DNA from: Wolfiporia cocos
Lineage: Eukaryota > Basidiomycota > Agaricomycetes > Polyporales > Phaeolaceae
Assembly (NCBI GenBank): GCA_029448655.1
Contig: JACCLO010000015.1
Coordinates: 1,054,001 to 1,118,000, forward strand
DNA length: 64,000 nucleotides
Direction: 5' to 3'
In this document: in pieces, positions 20,250-32,543 of the stretch
Numbering within the stretch: the stretch's first letter is position 1
Layout: every line of letters begins with the position of its first letter
Position numbers and translations under genes: made by a program
Notes under the pieces: generated by a model
The model's database searches: none
What the model was told of the DNA's origin: nothing
What the model saw: only the letters and a program-made list of their open reading frames with translations

Positions 20250-22754
20250 GTGTAGAAACCAGATAATAGCAGGTAATTGCCTTTTTATTCACTGTTTTCA
20301 ATCCAGGTAAGTACAATGCGCTCATAAGTGTGGGAAAGTGATTCCAAATGAAGCGTTACGGTTGTAATCGGCAGTGTCAGACATAAGGTCATTCCAATTC
20401 AAGAGTTGACTACAACACTAGTGGATAATTGTAACTCATTAAAACGCTCCATAGCAATTGCAATGGGCTTGCAATTGCAGGCCGCGACCCCGCCTCCCGG
20501 CAATTGGAACACCCTCAGCAATCACCTGACCTCGATTGGAAGCGCCGCGCGCGCGTTACAACTTGTTTACAATTGATTGTATTTAGTTGCAATTTATATT
20601 GATTACGTGTTCATTGCTACTAGTTGCAACGCGTTGCAACACGCGCTCGGTTTTCCCGACATGATGACCCTCTATCCCGAGAGTGAATTGCGGGAAGGCA
20701 CCATCACGTCACACCGGGCATCCGAATGGGTGCCGTTGCTTCGAATTGGGTATTGTGCGGCTCTTGCCAATATGCAGCGCGTATTGCGCGAGCGGCAGCT
20801 ATGAGTATTCTTAAGAAGCAAGCGGTGGGAGCTGTCCACCCTAGCGGACTTCTATCAGAGGCAACGAATTGCGAGAAACAAGGCGATGTCAACGCTCGCC
20901 CCGCATAATGCATGAGCTCAAGAGTGAGTGTGATCAGCTGTTGATGCTTACCCAACTGTCAATAGATGTGCAGATGCGCTGGTGAAGCATCGACGCCCGT
21001 CCACACACAAGTACACGGCAGCGATTTTCACCTCCTGTTGGGATCTTTCGCCAGCATGACAGCACGAGCGACAAAACACCCTCGCATTCTGCTCCACGAA
21101 GCGGAAGGTATGTCCAGGATCTATGGCACTTACACGCTCTGTATGTGGTATCTCACCTGGACGCCGTCCTGGAAGGGCTGCAGGGACAGGAAGGGTGCAC
21201 CTATGTGGCGAGGGTACCACTTGTCCCTCCACGGAGCGAGGACAAGCTAGCCGAACAGTTCGGACACCTGTTCCGCGTCGCCGCACGCAAGCTCAATGTT
21301 CAGCGTCTATATCCGCACCGCCGGTAGCGTCCACGGGTGGCAAGGACGGCTCGCCAGCGGATCGCAGATTGATCTGCCATGAGGTCAGATCGTCGATAGA
21401 TGTTCATCGGCACTGGCCAATCACACACTCCGAGTGGCGTTGGGAGTCCAGTGGGACCTCGGTGTTCACCAGAGCATGCAAGCATATCATCGGCTTCTGG
21501 CAGGCCTGGATCAACCGTAAGGAGGTACGGTATGGTGGGGAACATCAGGGCGGAGTGTCGAGAGCTCGTTGCCTTAAAAGTCCGTGATTGAATCCCTGCT
21601 GTCCTGGAAGGCATGTCGTAGCTTGTGTGCTGATGGTACAGATCTCCAGCGAAAGCGAACGAGTACAGTGATATTACCCAGGAGAGGATCAGCGAGTATA
21701 TTACGGAAATTGGCGTCGCACGAATTATGTTACGAATGTACGAGGAAAGGAGATCATCTTACTTGATTTCGCTCTAACTCCCGCTGTACATCCGTGCTAA
21801 GGGTGACCCAAGTCTGCACGTGCTGGCGATGAACTCAGGGTCCTTGAGCGTGGTGCACTGACCATCGCGATCAGAATCCGCGGGTGGCCGCCCCCGGATG
21901 GCACAAATGGTAGCGATGAACTGACCCGTAGTACGCAGTCTGCCATCAGCAAAAACCCAGGTTATATATATAGAAATTTATATACATACATGTACATATA
22001 TTCTCTGCATGCACTAAATGGTATCAAAAGTATTGCAGTGCATTGTATGCCCACGTCAGGCTCCTACGACATTGCCAATGCTAGCAAGTATTGCAGTGTA
22101 TATATGATGCATGCTAGAATATAATTCAACATATATATGCGTGCATGATTGCGAGTGAATATATTATGCTTTTAACATTGTATGCATTGTAGCTAGGTAC
22201 AAATGAAACACATGCACATATCTGTTACCAGTGGCCATAAAATATGTCAGACAGCATGTATTAAACGTAGCAATCAGTCAACCAATACAATGGTCGAGCA
22301 AACACACAAATTGATTTAAGCAGGCATCAAGCATATGCAAGGCCACATACATCGATATATAATCAGCAAGAATGCGCAAGAAATGAACCCAGAGAGTGAA
22401 TAACAGGGGAAACTGCATAGTGAGCAAGCAGATAGCAGGACTTAATGTATGGCGGCAATGAGGTGCAAGAGAAAGCTGCAAGTATAGAAGAGTAATGCGG
22501 AGAGCATATGTAGAGGGAGTCATCGACATAGCTCAAGTCAGAGAAATAGTACAAAGCTGATATTGCAGCGGATGTCACATAGGCAGTGTTGCAATGCGCG
22601 CATTGCGATGGGCACGACATTGTGCAGCAAGTTTCTCGGCAAGAGTGGGGCCGGTATTGTTTACTTGCGGAGCACTAGAGGGTTCCTTCGCACCATAGAC
22701 CCAGCTAATGTATGGAAGTTATCAGCTATAGTAATGACCATTGGAGAAGACGTA
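20250..22754. other. No supportable gene; CAATTG/TTGCAA-rich patch
   Basis: 20440-20660 is unusually dense in CAATTG and TTGCAA palindromes. From 20940 to 21770 several overlapping frames on both strands are open for 60-150 codons (for example plus 21123-21587). None has a recognisable domain or consistent splice signals. 21960-22560 is AT-rich spacer. Confidence 0.45.
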
Positions 22755-24401
22755 CTAATTCCACCATTCAAGAGTCTCTACAGCCCAATCATCCTCCGGA
22801 TCATCCTCGAACAGCTCGACAATCTTGTTAAAGAACTCAGTATAGTCAAAGTCACCATCAGATAGACCCCATGAATCCTGTTCTGATAGGAAACAACGAG
22901 TCTGTGTGCCAGGAGCAGTGTGTTTGTCTGGGTAGATTGCAATTACGAGACAGCAGTAGCTTACCTGAACACATATATATGCAATTGCTCATCCAGTAAC
23001 ACGTTAGATGCCACCAAGCTTCGACTTGGATGTTTTTCCAGAGGATGGGTCAGGCATATCCTTCTTTGCCGTGAGGAGTCCAGTAATTATGCAGCGGAAA
23101 GCCTATAACAAGCGACAGTGAAATGCATAGAGCTGTTGAGAAATAGGAAACTTACACGCTGGATGATATACCCATGGCATAGACCGTTGTCGATATGGTC
23201 AGGGTCGTATGGAGTATCTTCATCATCAAGGAATGTGGGCCAGTCTCCTGCATTGATCCTGATTTTACCTTTCAAAACATCCTCACAAAATCTGCAAAAG
23301 AATTCGTGGGAGTAATGATTCAACAGAAGACTCACCGGTCAGGATCAGCATCAAATTCTGTAAGCATATGACGTGGGCAAAGGAGGCGAGCTGTAACATG
23401 ATGGTGCCAACCACGTCCAGCCTTAGACCGTGTACCAGTAGGGATCGGTGGGACCACATTATTGGTATTGATGTTGTGAGGAACAAACGATATGCCACGG
23501 TCCTTGAGGGCGCTCACATCCTCTGTTCTGGCTTGCTTCGAAAATTCATCAACTTAAAGACACCTCGTCAGCTAGCGATTTTAGAGTGGCATATACTTAC
23601 AAAGCAGTGAAGCGGCTGAAGCTCATGGAGGTTGCACTCTTTGATTCGCTGGCGAAGTGGTCTACCAATCATTTGCGAGTATTTTCTGTAGACTTCTAAT
23701 GCTAACCTAATCCTGTATCTGTCCCTACGGGAGTAGTTATGCTGGTATGTATGCAGATATAGTGACCGGGCCCAGGCAACAGCTTGCCGGTGCAACTAGA
23801 GCAGGTGAATCTGACTTACATTGCAGGAAATGCCTCTAAAAACACCCCAATCTCTGGCATCTCATGAACATTGAGGCTCTCCCGAAAATGACCGACCTCC
23901 GGTGCATCTTCGAAAGAACTGTAAGGGCTGATTGTGCGAGGAAGCGATTTTGCAGCCTTCACAAAAGGCACAAGAGTTGGGGTCTTGAGTCTAAGTATAA
24001 CATATTAGCAGGTCTCATCACATATAAAGTTGGACTTACGCTGCGCTCTTGCTACGAGGAGAAATCATTTCAAGCTTGCTAAGGAATCTCTTGAAGGACT
24101 CATAGTCTTCAAGGGGATCCTCGTTCTCATGGTCACAGGAAATGGGCTCAGGAGATGGGGCAGAATGAGGCTGTGGTCAAGAAGGCATGATTGGTGTAGA
24201 ACAGTGATGAGGCTAAGGGAAAAGTGGGACGATGCAGCAAGAAACTCGGTCGGTCAGACGCGTCTGCTTGCGTCACGTGCCCACACTTTTCCTTAATTCC
24301 TTCCAAAAACGGTTCAGCGATTGCTCTCAAACAGTGTCTAAACTCCGAAACCTTAAACCTTCGTCTCGGTGGCTGCTGTGGCTGAGGGCTGTTTTGGCAT
24401 C
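22755..24401 (-). pseudogene. DUF6698-like gene, decayed
   Basis: Conserved blocks appear in order on the minus strand. An N-terminal acidic segment (EDYESFKRFLSKLEMISPRS) lies near 24150-24060. DEFSKQARTEDVSALKDRGI lies near 23545-23490, then LLCPRHM near 23370, GDWPTFLDDED and YDPDHIDNGLCHGYIIQR near 23240-23160, AFRCIITGLLTAKKDMPDPS near 23090, and FDYTEFFNKIVELF to TLEWWN-stop at 22755. GTAAGT-type introns separate them. This order matches an Agaricomycete family I know as DUF6698, of unknown function. Two stops (TAA at 23004-23006, TGA at 22989-22991) interrupt the conserved GI-RVTG-AIAYICVQ block, and the join near 23590 is out of frame, so it is not functional as written. The start near 24401 (MPKQPSA) is a guess. 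Confidence 0.62.
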
Positions 24402-26473
24402 TCCCAGGTACTACTGGCTATAGCTCTTGCCACATCTCATTATAAATTACGATACTGCTATCAGACTCTCTCTATGTTCTATAGTTTACTTTTCAGCAGT
24501 GTATATATGGATATCTGTATTGCTTGCCTGTCAATGACATCATAAATATGATGAAGTCAGTGATCAGACAGACTATCGTTCAGAATCCATGCACAGCAGA
24601 AGATTGAATAATCATATGGCTTCAAAATTTTATATATACATACTACACATACTTTTTATCATAACTATGGAGTTTTTTTCCAATAGATCCAAGAGCCTAG
24701 TTTTTCTGCAGGCACATAGAAAGTTGCTTGTATTTGGTACACCATACAATTGTTCGGCTTACATCTCCAGAACCGTCCAACATAAAATCACCATTATATG
24801 TTTTCACACTATTCATATGTTAATGAATGTCATCAATAAGTATTGTATTAGATTCTTACCTTCGAAGAGCATGCCATTGAGAATGACCCGATAATTCATG
24901 TAGGGTTCTATATCAGGACTATAAACTATCATCGAGCTTATAAATGTGTAATATGTACAGTAAATAATATATTACATTGCAACAGAGGTTGTGATATACT
25001 GTGATCCAATTGTTGATTCTATTATCTTAGGTGAAGAAGCAAGGACACAACCGATGTCCATGACTTGAGCAAATATATACATACAGAGTGCATCCAGAGT
25101 AACAGATATATTCAATGGTGCTATATTATGCTTAAAAGCTTGAAACAAAGGCAGGAAGAGAGTCACAAGCATGTAAACCAGTAGCTGGTAGTGTGGGATT
25201 AACAAATATGGCAGAGCCGCCACAGTCTCTTACCTGACATGTGACGTTTGAGGCTCCGAAACAATTTGTGGGTAAGTGAGTATTAAACTGTGCTTTATGG
25301 ATGGACCTACATCTGCTAGGCTTAGACACCACTTTAATATGAGTTAAAACATCATACATGATATATTGGCATCACATTCTGAGCTATAGAATGTCGATTG
25401 CTTGTTTTAGAATTGAATCATCAGTGCGCCCTGACGGCACGTGACCCAACCTGTCTTACGCGTTGCGTCTGAGTCACAGAGCTTGGGCTGCTCATGCTAT
25501 ACATTGTGGACTCTGAGATCCCAGCTGCTGATCACTCTAAAACATATGACCCGGTAAGATATGCTATAGCAGAATAGCGGCATGATCTGCTTACAGCTTT
25601 CTTTCTATTAGTTTTGTTTCATAAGTCATAAGATAGTTAGTAATCTTTCTCATTTAGTACCCCAGTGTATATTACAATGCCCGGTAAACCGAGCATTACC
25701 GACACTGTTTGTTCTTAGCATATATGGGCATATGGTAGTGATGTATGCATCATATATGCGCATGCAATATTATGATGCACTTATATGTCAAAGCATCCAG
25801 GATGCAGCACTGTGAACCAATTATATACGCATCTGATATCTGAGACTACATGTATCAACAAGATATATTAATACAAGTCCTCCATGTATCATCGAGTCGC
25901 ATATATGCACACACATGCTCATATATTATACCTATGATACATTTGAGGACATGCAAGTTGTCGCAACCATTGTGGTGGCATGTGATGCTTTACATATGCA
26001 TACATAACACTCAAACTGTTGCAAACACCTGCATGCCTTATATGCACATGCAGTTATCCTGCTTTTTTGCTGATGCGCATCTTCGTCGCCCTCCTACACT
26101 GTGTTTCTTCACGACAGCTCGCTAGCGTGAGCTTAGGCGCCCTGCACCCTTCAAAGGTCCGAACAAAGATCAGAATTTGTTATTCGCGCGCATCATCAGG
26201 TCTACCTCCTAGGTGTAGTCTGCCAAGACTGTGAGTCAGTCCCAATGAGGTTGTGAGTGACAAGGCATAGCTTTGCCGTGCTGTCTGCATTGGTGCCCAC
26301 TGGCAGGACCAGAGAGAACTCACAAGGTCGAGCGTTTTGGCCACGTGATCTAGCGCTCGATTACCGACGCAAGCGAGACCTCGTTTGCCCCACCTCTCGG
26401 GGACGACCAGCTGTCGCACGCGATGATCGTGGCTAGATATGGCAGTGAGGTTGCCGTTTCGTCTGCAGCCTGC
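24402..26473. other. No gene seen; AT-rich spacer
   Basis: Low-GC sequence with many ATATAT and TGCATG strings. Short open frames occur on both strands but none has protein-like content or splice structure. Confidence 0.5.
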
Positions 26474-26599
26474 GTAGAGTTTCAGTCAATTATCTTAATC
26501 TGCCAACTGCCCTTCGCTTAAGAAATCGCAGTTGCGAGCTAGGTTTGCACGCAGATTAATCTGCTAACTGCGGCAGATTAATCTACTGTGACAATAAAA

Positions 26600-26687
26600 T
26601 GGCACATCCCGGATTCGAACCAAGGACCTTAGCGCAGATGAGAATAACAGCATCGCAGCATAATTAGCCAACTGAGCCATTGCGGCA
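26600..26687 (-). ncRNA. tRNA-like segment in the left arm of the foldback element
   Basis: Minus-strand A box (TGGCTCAGTTGG), B box (GGTTCGAATCC) and a 3' end ATGTGCCA. The T arm can fold with two G-U pairs. The 5' acceptor strand does not match the 3' strand and the anticodon loop is abnormal, so it is tRNA-derived rather than a working tRNA. Confidence 0.55.
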
Positions 26688-26977
26688 ACAGGTACCACTG
26701 ACCAATTAAAATATATATAACACAAATTTTACACACAATTTTCGCAAATCATCAAGGCAACTAACTGCTCCAACAAGCATACAGAAATCAATGATAGTGG
26801 TAGCTTGATTTACCATGCTTGACCTGGAGCAACTCACCATGGGAAAGCTGAATACACTGGAATCACAGGTCTTTAGAGGCAGATTCATTTGTATTTGTGT
26901 TATGGAAGATGTTAAACTGCGAAAATGAAGTTTACAAAATACTCTATATATTGCTTAAAATGGGGGGCAACACCAGT

Positions 26978-27064
26978 TGCACTGTAGCTCAGTTGGCTAA
27001 TTATGCTGCGATGCTGTTATTCTCATCTGCGCTAAGGTCCTTGGTTCGAATCCGGGATGTGCCA
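26978..27064 (+). ncRNA. tRNA-like segment in the right arm of the foldback element
   Basis: Mirror image of the left-arm segment, now on the plus strand, with TAGCTCAGTTGG and GGTTCGAATCC. Transcripts from the two arms would converge on the element's centre. Confidence 0.55.
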
Positions 27065-27197
27065 TTTTATTGTCACAGTAGATTAATCTGCCGCAGTTAG
27101 CAGATTAATTTGCGTGCAAACCTAGCTCGCAACTGCGATTTCTTAAGCGAAGGGCAGTTGGCAGATTAAGATAATTGACTGAAGTCCCTCAGCCTGC

Positions 27198-27965
27198 ACG
27201 TAGCTGTCTAGCACGCAATAGAATAGACGTCACTCACGCCATGCCCTCGCATAAGGAAATGATGCACGGCCCATTCATCGCAACATCAAGCTCTTCCCGT
27301 CAAATTCCTGCAGCTTTCTCAAAACTTGAACATGGGCACAGTGGGGTCCAGTATGAACGTGCGTCTCGAACCCGGAGAGGCTATGAGGGCCCAGTCATCA
27401 GTAATTGCAGAGGGAAGACAGAGTGATATGGATGGCAGCAATGAACTGATCTTGTGCAGTCTACATCCCCGTCGGTCTTCTGCACTGCGCGTTACCACAA
27501 CGCATAAATGAGCGCTGCTCGAGGATGGGTCGAACGATGCCAGCAGCACTAGTGACGATTATCCGTGCACTTCGGGTATGCGTCGCTACGTAAGCCCCTC
27601 TGCGATAGACCAATGGTGCATTCAGGTTGATGGGATATTCACGATGAAACGGTATTTCCAGGGTGTATGGTCGGGCACTGCCACGAATTTGAATCCCGGG
27701 CGACATTGTGGAAGGGATACCTTCGAGAATCTGGCGAGCTGTAGACGTGGTCCATCAGGATCAGACTACATAGTGCAATGGCATAAGAGAAGTGTATACA
27801 TGGACATGTAAAGTACTAAATTACAGTATTGCCGTGTCCTTCGACCATTCGATTTCTGTCCAAGGTCTCAGTCGTGTAAATGGTCCTGTGTTCATGATGC
27901 GTGCCCTGCAGCAGTGAAATCAGAATGGCATGGTCTTTGCTGAAGAATGCTGAAGTCACGAGTAG
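27198..27965. other. No gene seen
   Basis: Spacer between the foldback element and an F-box/LRR-like fragment. Open frames on both strands are short and without motifs. Confidence 0.45.
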
Positions 27966-28437
27966 TCAAACGTACTGGAGTATGCCTCGGCCACGCAACT
28001 TTGGATACCAGAGTGATGTTAATTCGTTCCAGAGAGGCATAAACCGATCTTTCCACATGCCAAAGCCGTACGAGCCATCGTATATAAAATTGAAATAGAC
28101 GTGTTCAAGCCGGATGAACCATGGGCGGGATAGTATATCATCAATTAGGCAGCAGTTCTTGAGAACGTTGGAAAGCTGATCATCGTCTCTAGGAATTTCA
28201 AATCTGTCGAACTCTATTGAGACTTCCCGGATGGCACGGGACGCAATGTGAGACAGGAATCGCGGGACCCATAAATGGTGGTATCCTCGAAGAGGAGGAA
28301 ATGGTAGATACACCCATAATCTCTCGAGGTTTGTGTTGTTTGATAGGTTCAGAGTTCTGTCTGTGTGACATAGGCGCGGCGCCGACTTGTAGTAATCGGA
28401 TGTACCTCTCCAGTCTTCTCTTTGCATATTAACCTGC
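27966..28437 (-). CDS. F-box/LRR-like C-terminal fragment
   Basis: About 155 codons are open on the minus strand after a plausible acceptor (CTCAG near 28438). Segments such as LNLSNNTNLERLWVYLPFPP, FLSHIASRAIREVSIEF and CCLIDDILSRPWFIRLEHV have the irregular leucine-rich spacing and W/LD pattern of the many F-box-associated proteins of Agaricomycetes. They end with an RGIL motif typical of those tails. No F-box is present, so this is a C-terminal part. It directly follows the decayed DUF6589-like gene in the same direction; whether a splice ever joined the two is unclear. Confidence 0.45.
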
Positions 28438-28489
28438 TGAGTGTCAGAGTGCAGTCCACTAATCAATAACTAAATGACATACCGTAAGG

Positions 28490-31151
28490 CTTCAAGAGCA
28501 AGTGCTTCGAAGCGGTCTTGAATCAAGCCATGCATTGGATAAAAGTCACATTTGATGGGATTGAATTTCTTACGGCCAAGCAAATCGCAATCGTGATGGA
28601 GACCAAAAGTCCCCGCAGTTGTCGATGGCCACCAGTAGTGATGTGCCAGGCCCGGCCCGGCTCAAAAGCCCCGGCTTTGGCCCGGCTTTGGATGGCCTTG
28701 GCTTTTCAAAACCTCAGGCCGGGCCCCCATTGACGGCCCACGGCTTGGCCCGGCCCGGCCTGGGGCTTGCCCGGGGCCTGGCACTGTGAGGATGATCATC
28801 ACTGTAGCCACACAAACTCATAATGTACCTTCTCCAACTATCTTCTGACAAAGCCAAGCTCCAGTATCTTCAATAATTAGTGAATTATAGTGTGAAATCA
28901 TCATTTCACCGGCACGGTGATCTGTGGTGCGCCTTCCAAATGGGGCATTGTATAGGCGCCCAAAAGTGAGCGACAGGCTTCAGCACCAAGAATTCAATCC
29001 ATGGGACTATCCTCTTGCTTGAATTTAAAAATATAGACATACTTCATTGGAATATGGCATACTGCTACTACTTATATCATAGTTACTAGACATTTTATCT
29101 GTTAGAGCTTTCAGGCCCGGGGCTCACGGCTTGGCCCGGCCCGGCTTGAGACACAAGCCGGGCCCTGGGCTGTCTCAAGCTGTGGTGTAGGGCCCGGCCT
29201 GGCCCGGCCCAAGTAGGGCTTGGCCCGGCCCGGCCTATGGCCCAAAGCCGGGCCTGGCACATCACTAGCCACCAGTGCATGTGAATGATGTCTTTCCCCC
29301 ATGCCCACTTCATGTGCCATAACTGAATGGATCTATCGTGAGCTGGTCACCACAGACTAGGAGCAAGGTATTCTCGAGTGACTCAGGCTGAGCATGGAGC
29401 TGGTCGAGGACTAGTTCCCTCAACACGTCAGCTACACCAGTTGTTGAAGATTCATCGATACCGGAACAGCGCATTGTCACGAGCTCAGTCTTGCGCAGTT
29501 GGAGACGATGCTTTTGATATTTCATAGAAAGAGAGACTCGACGGCAGTGTGATGCTGTGTCAAGGAGGGTATGTATTTGATCCAGATGCGCAGAAGTGTC
29601 GCACCTCCGATGTTACGAAGGTGCTGAAAATCGATATCGTTGTATAGATCCTGTACAGTCAATAATGCACGTCTCTGCTCAGCGAGACTGTCTGAAAGTG
29701 GTCTGATCCGGAATGCTCCCTGTGGCACATCCTCTAAGCTTGATTCCAATCGCAGCTGTGCCGCTATGTAAGATATCCTGACGGCCTAGTGTGGCTTGCC
29801 ATGCACGAAGGAATTTGTTGATATTATCTGCAACGAGCTGAATGCCAGGAGCATGTGTTATAATTCCTTTCCCCCACTGAATGAGCCTTTGTGACGAGTC
29901 CTCTCCGAGATCACGCAATCGCTGGAGAGTTGTTGAGTATGAGAGGCAAATTCCGAGTCTACCAAGTACTGAGAATGTACGCCGAGATGATTTGCACATG
30001 AATAGGATCGTGGAAATGAGGGTTTGAAAGCCAGTAGTGAAGCGGTGGCGGAAAGTGAGAAGGATCATGAGAGATGTAACAGCGCCCTTCAAACAAACAC
30101 ATGCTGAGCCTCGGAAGTGGTGCTTGCTTACCTGCCAAGGATTCCTTTGAAACTTGAGAGCAGATAGCTCTCTCTCTATTGAGAAAAGGCCAGGATCCTC
30201 ATCTGGCTCCCCATCAAAATTCGGCTCATTTTCATCATCATCAGTGCCAAATTCTTCGTCATCAGATTCTGATTCTGAATCAGAGTCAGCATTACCATCA
30301 AACCGATGGATCAGCTTGCGTCGTGAGTGTTGATTTACGGAGACAGAGGTTAATATGGCAAAAGGAGTAGGCGCTGTGGTCGCAATATTCTCCTGCTTCT
30401 CGAACATAGTCCAACTGAGCAATCGGTCCCATGAGAGAGAGTCTCCCCTTTCAACTGGGAGCCCAGCACCGGTGCTTGACCTAGTGAGCATATCCGCTTC
30501 ACGCTCAACACACTCGAGAACCCGTTTGAGTGACCAATCAAGCAGCTGGTTCTGAGTTGACTCGAGTGGAATCACTGCCAAGCGGTCTTCTGCTACGCGA
30601 CGCGAAGGCGGGAGAGCATGGCGTGGAAGTGATGGGAATGTCGGCAGGATGGGCTTACGATTATCGAGATCCCTGGCTTTGGGATGACTGTACATCATAT
30701 TGATGATATCCACTGGCTGTTTACCGACCGCACCGCGCGAACGCACAAAGGCGGCGATTGTGTGATACACAGTCGGATGTTTGCTATATGAGTTGCCCAG
30801 ACATGCAGCGAAAAGGTCGCCAAGAGTGTCAAATCCGAGAGATCGTATACAGCGAAAGATAAGCAGTACACGATCCTCAATCTCGAGCTTAGTGTACCAG
30901 CCTGAGAGAGATCGCACTGAGGAGATCTCGGGCAATGCGAAGTCCTTGAATACCTCATCGACGAAGAGGGATTCAATTGCAGAGAGCGACCTAGACGGTG
31001 GAGAACTCCCGAGTGTTGGAATGTCGAAGACAGGGGTACTCGAGGGATGAGCGGATGAAGAAGAAGGGAAGCTGTATGGCGTGTGAACAGTAGGGGGGGA
31101 TGATAAGGCATGTAATTTGGGTGAACATATGCATGCGGTGACCACCTCCAT
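28490..31151 (-). pseudogene. DUF6589-like gene, frameshifted and interrupted
   Basis: The N-terminal 490-codon frame starts at 31151 and includes a clear 45-bp intron (30131-30087, GTAAGC...GAAG). Family-like segments are FDTLGDLFAACLG, KQPVDIINMMYSHPKA, SWTMFEKQENIATTAPTPFA, an acidic stretch (DSDSESESDDEE), and VADNIN. The frame shifts near 29745, continues as LEDVPQGAFRIRP and ATLLRIWIKYIPSLTQH, reaches the hallmark LLVCGDQLTI near 29340, and shifts again before IQLWHMKWAWGKDIIHMHW. A 642-bp hAT-like element then splits it at 28636-29277, and the tail resumes as LGRKKFNPIKCDFYPMHG to about 28490. DUF6589 proteins are lineage-specific fungal proteins of unknown function. The family call is from remembered motifs. 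Confidence 0.65.
28636..29277. mobile_element. Non-autonomous hAT-like element (MITE)
   Basis: A 642-bp element with terminal inverted repeats TAGTGATGTGCCAGGC...GCCTGGCACATCACTA and an exact 8-bp duplication, GCCACCAG, at 28628-28635 and 29278-29285. The TAGTG terminus fits the hAT consensus YARNG. The subterminal regions are dense in GGCCCGG/CCGGGCC words, a possible transposase-binding array; the centre is AT-rich and non-coding. It sits inside the DUF6589-like gene, whose frame can be followed on both sides. Confidence 0.88.
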
Positions 31152-31544
31152 GGGCTTGCAAGCACGTTTGCCTGGGAAGGGGATATATTAGCTGTGGGGG
31201 AACGAGCGGTTGCCTCAGAATAGGCTGATTCGGCCTGTATCTCGGCATTTACAGGGTCATCTGAGGGCGAGGGTTCTCTAGAGCTGACTGAAGGATTATT
31301 CCAGTAGCTTCATCAGTATTGATGTTATCTTCATTCTCTGGAGTATTGGTAGGTGCATACATGGCGTATCTAGGCACGAAAATGCTGCGAGACGGGGCAG
31401 CACAGGACGCGACGCGCGTCCCAAGAGATCACGTGTGCACGTCAGTCGAGCGCTAGAGCACCCACCGAGCGTCGAGATGCCGCCGGCAGGTTCAAAGTCC
31501 GCGTTCCCACGGGAGACTTCTCTCTGGCGCCCTCGTTCATGAGC

Positions 31545-31588
31545 TCAGCCTGAGTATAGGAACGACTGTCTTCCTATACTCAGGCTGA
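31545..31588. repeat. Perfect 18-bp hairpin
   Basis: TCAGCCTGAGTATAGGAA (31545-31562) is followed, after 8 bases, by its exact complement at 31571-31588. It lies upstream of the DUF6589-like gene start and downstream of the large coiled-coil gene. It could be a transcriptional stop signal or the relic of a small palindromic insertion. Confidence 0.7.
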
Positions 31589-31756
31589 TTTATGAGCCTA
31601 GATAAGGGACTGCCTCGGTTACCGTGTGCGTCCACGTGGTGTTGCGAATCTACTAGGCAGTGGGGAGGGGCAAGCTCGGTTCAAAAGATGTCCCACAAAA
31701 TGATTGAGTTCAGCGCCCGTACCTACCAAATTCAGCGACTGTAGATTAGATTGACG

Positions 31757-31819
31757 CTGATAAGCCTTGACATGCTGCTGATGAGCCTTGACATGCCACT
31801 GATGAGCCTTGACATGCCG
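31757..31819. repeat. Three tandem 21-bp repeats
   Basis: The unit CTGATGAGCCTTGACATGCCG is repeated three times with one or two changes per copy, followed by a partial CTG. It lies 3' of the large coiled-coil gene (minus), probably in its trailer. Confidence 0.8.
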
Positions 31820-32543
31820 CTGTCAGAGGCTGTCCATGGGTCCGCAAGAAAGTGGTATAGTAGCATCGTCTGGTATCGTACATGGAGTCTGGCAATAAGA
31901 AAGACTGTTTAGAAATAAACATATGGAGCTAGTCATCATCACTACTCAGCCCGTCATCTATGATTATAGTCTCTGCCTTGGATTGCACTTGGGTACCAAT
32001 ATCTCTTCACATTCACTCTCCGGCCTGCCATTGAATCGCCCAATGGCATTCTTGAGGGCTTCTAATTTCTCGGCCTTGAGCCGTATATCCTTCTGTGGGG
32101 GCATCAATTTGTCTGCATCATGCTGCCGGTGCCAGTCAATCTGAGCTTGAATATCCACCACATTCATCTGCTCAGTGATTGCAGTCAGATCTAGAATGAC
32201 TTTTAATGCAGCTAAGCGCTCCCATTTGGCCTGTTGTTTTACTTCAGCAATCCGATTCAGTTCACGCCTCCTTGTGACGATACAATGATCTTCTTCTGCC
32301 TGCTCGTTTCGGCGTTGCTTCTCCAGTCCACTGGCATCAATCTTGCGTGCCCATTTGCGAAGGAATTCTTGATCAGCAGGACCTAGGTTCTCCTCAATAT
32401 AGGTGGCGGTATCATTTGTTTTAAATAATGCACGTGCATTATATTGATGTAAGCTCATGCTTGGTGCCTGCCTTGCACTAACACAGTAGGATCCAAGTGC
32501 CCCTTCATTGTCATCATTTGTTGTCCGCATCCATGACCTCTTG

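Larger units (their letters stand above)
26474..27189. mobile_element. Foldback element with 8-bp duplication and tRNA-like arms, copy 1
   Basis: A 716-bp element with long terminal inverted repeats (about 200 bp), starting GTAGAGTTTCAGTC and ending GACTGAAGTCCCT. CAGCCTGC flanks it on both sides (26466-26473, 27190-27197). Each arm holds a tRNA-like segment, in opposite directions. The 280-bp centre is AT-rich and non-coding. An 8-bp duplication points to hAT-like or another 8-bp-duplicating transposase acting in trans. A second copy is at 36103-36820. Confidence 0.85.

Noticed and set aside
26600..27064. Two functional tRNA genes
   Set aside because: The acceptor stems do not pair and the anticodon loops are abnormal. 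The segments are mirrored arms of a transposable element.
28097..28490. Direct fusion of the DUF6589-like gene with the F-box-like tail
   Set aside because: A plausible intron links them, but the frame needed for the F-box-like part is not the one that continues the DUF6589-like frame.
31757..31819. Possible CRISPR-like array
   Set aside because: Units are directly adjacent with no spacers. It is an ordinary short tandem repeat.
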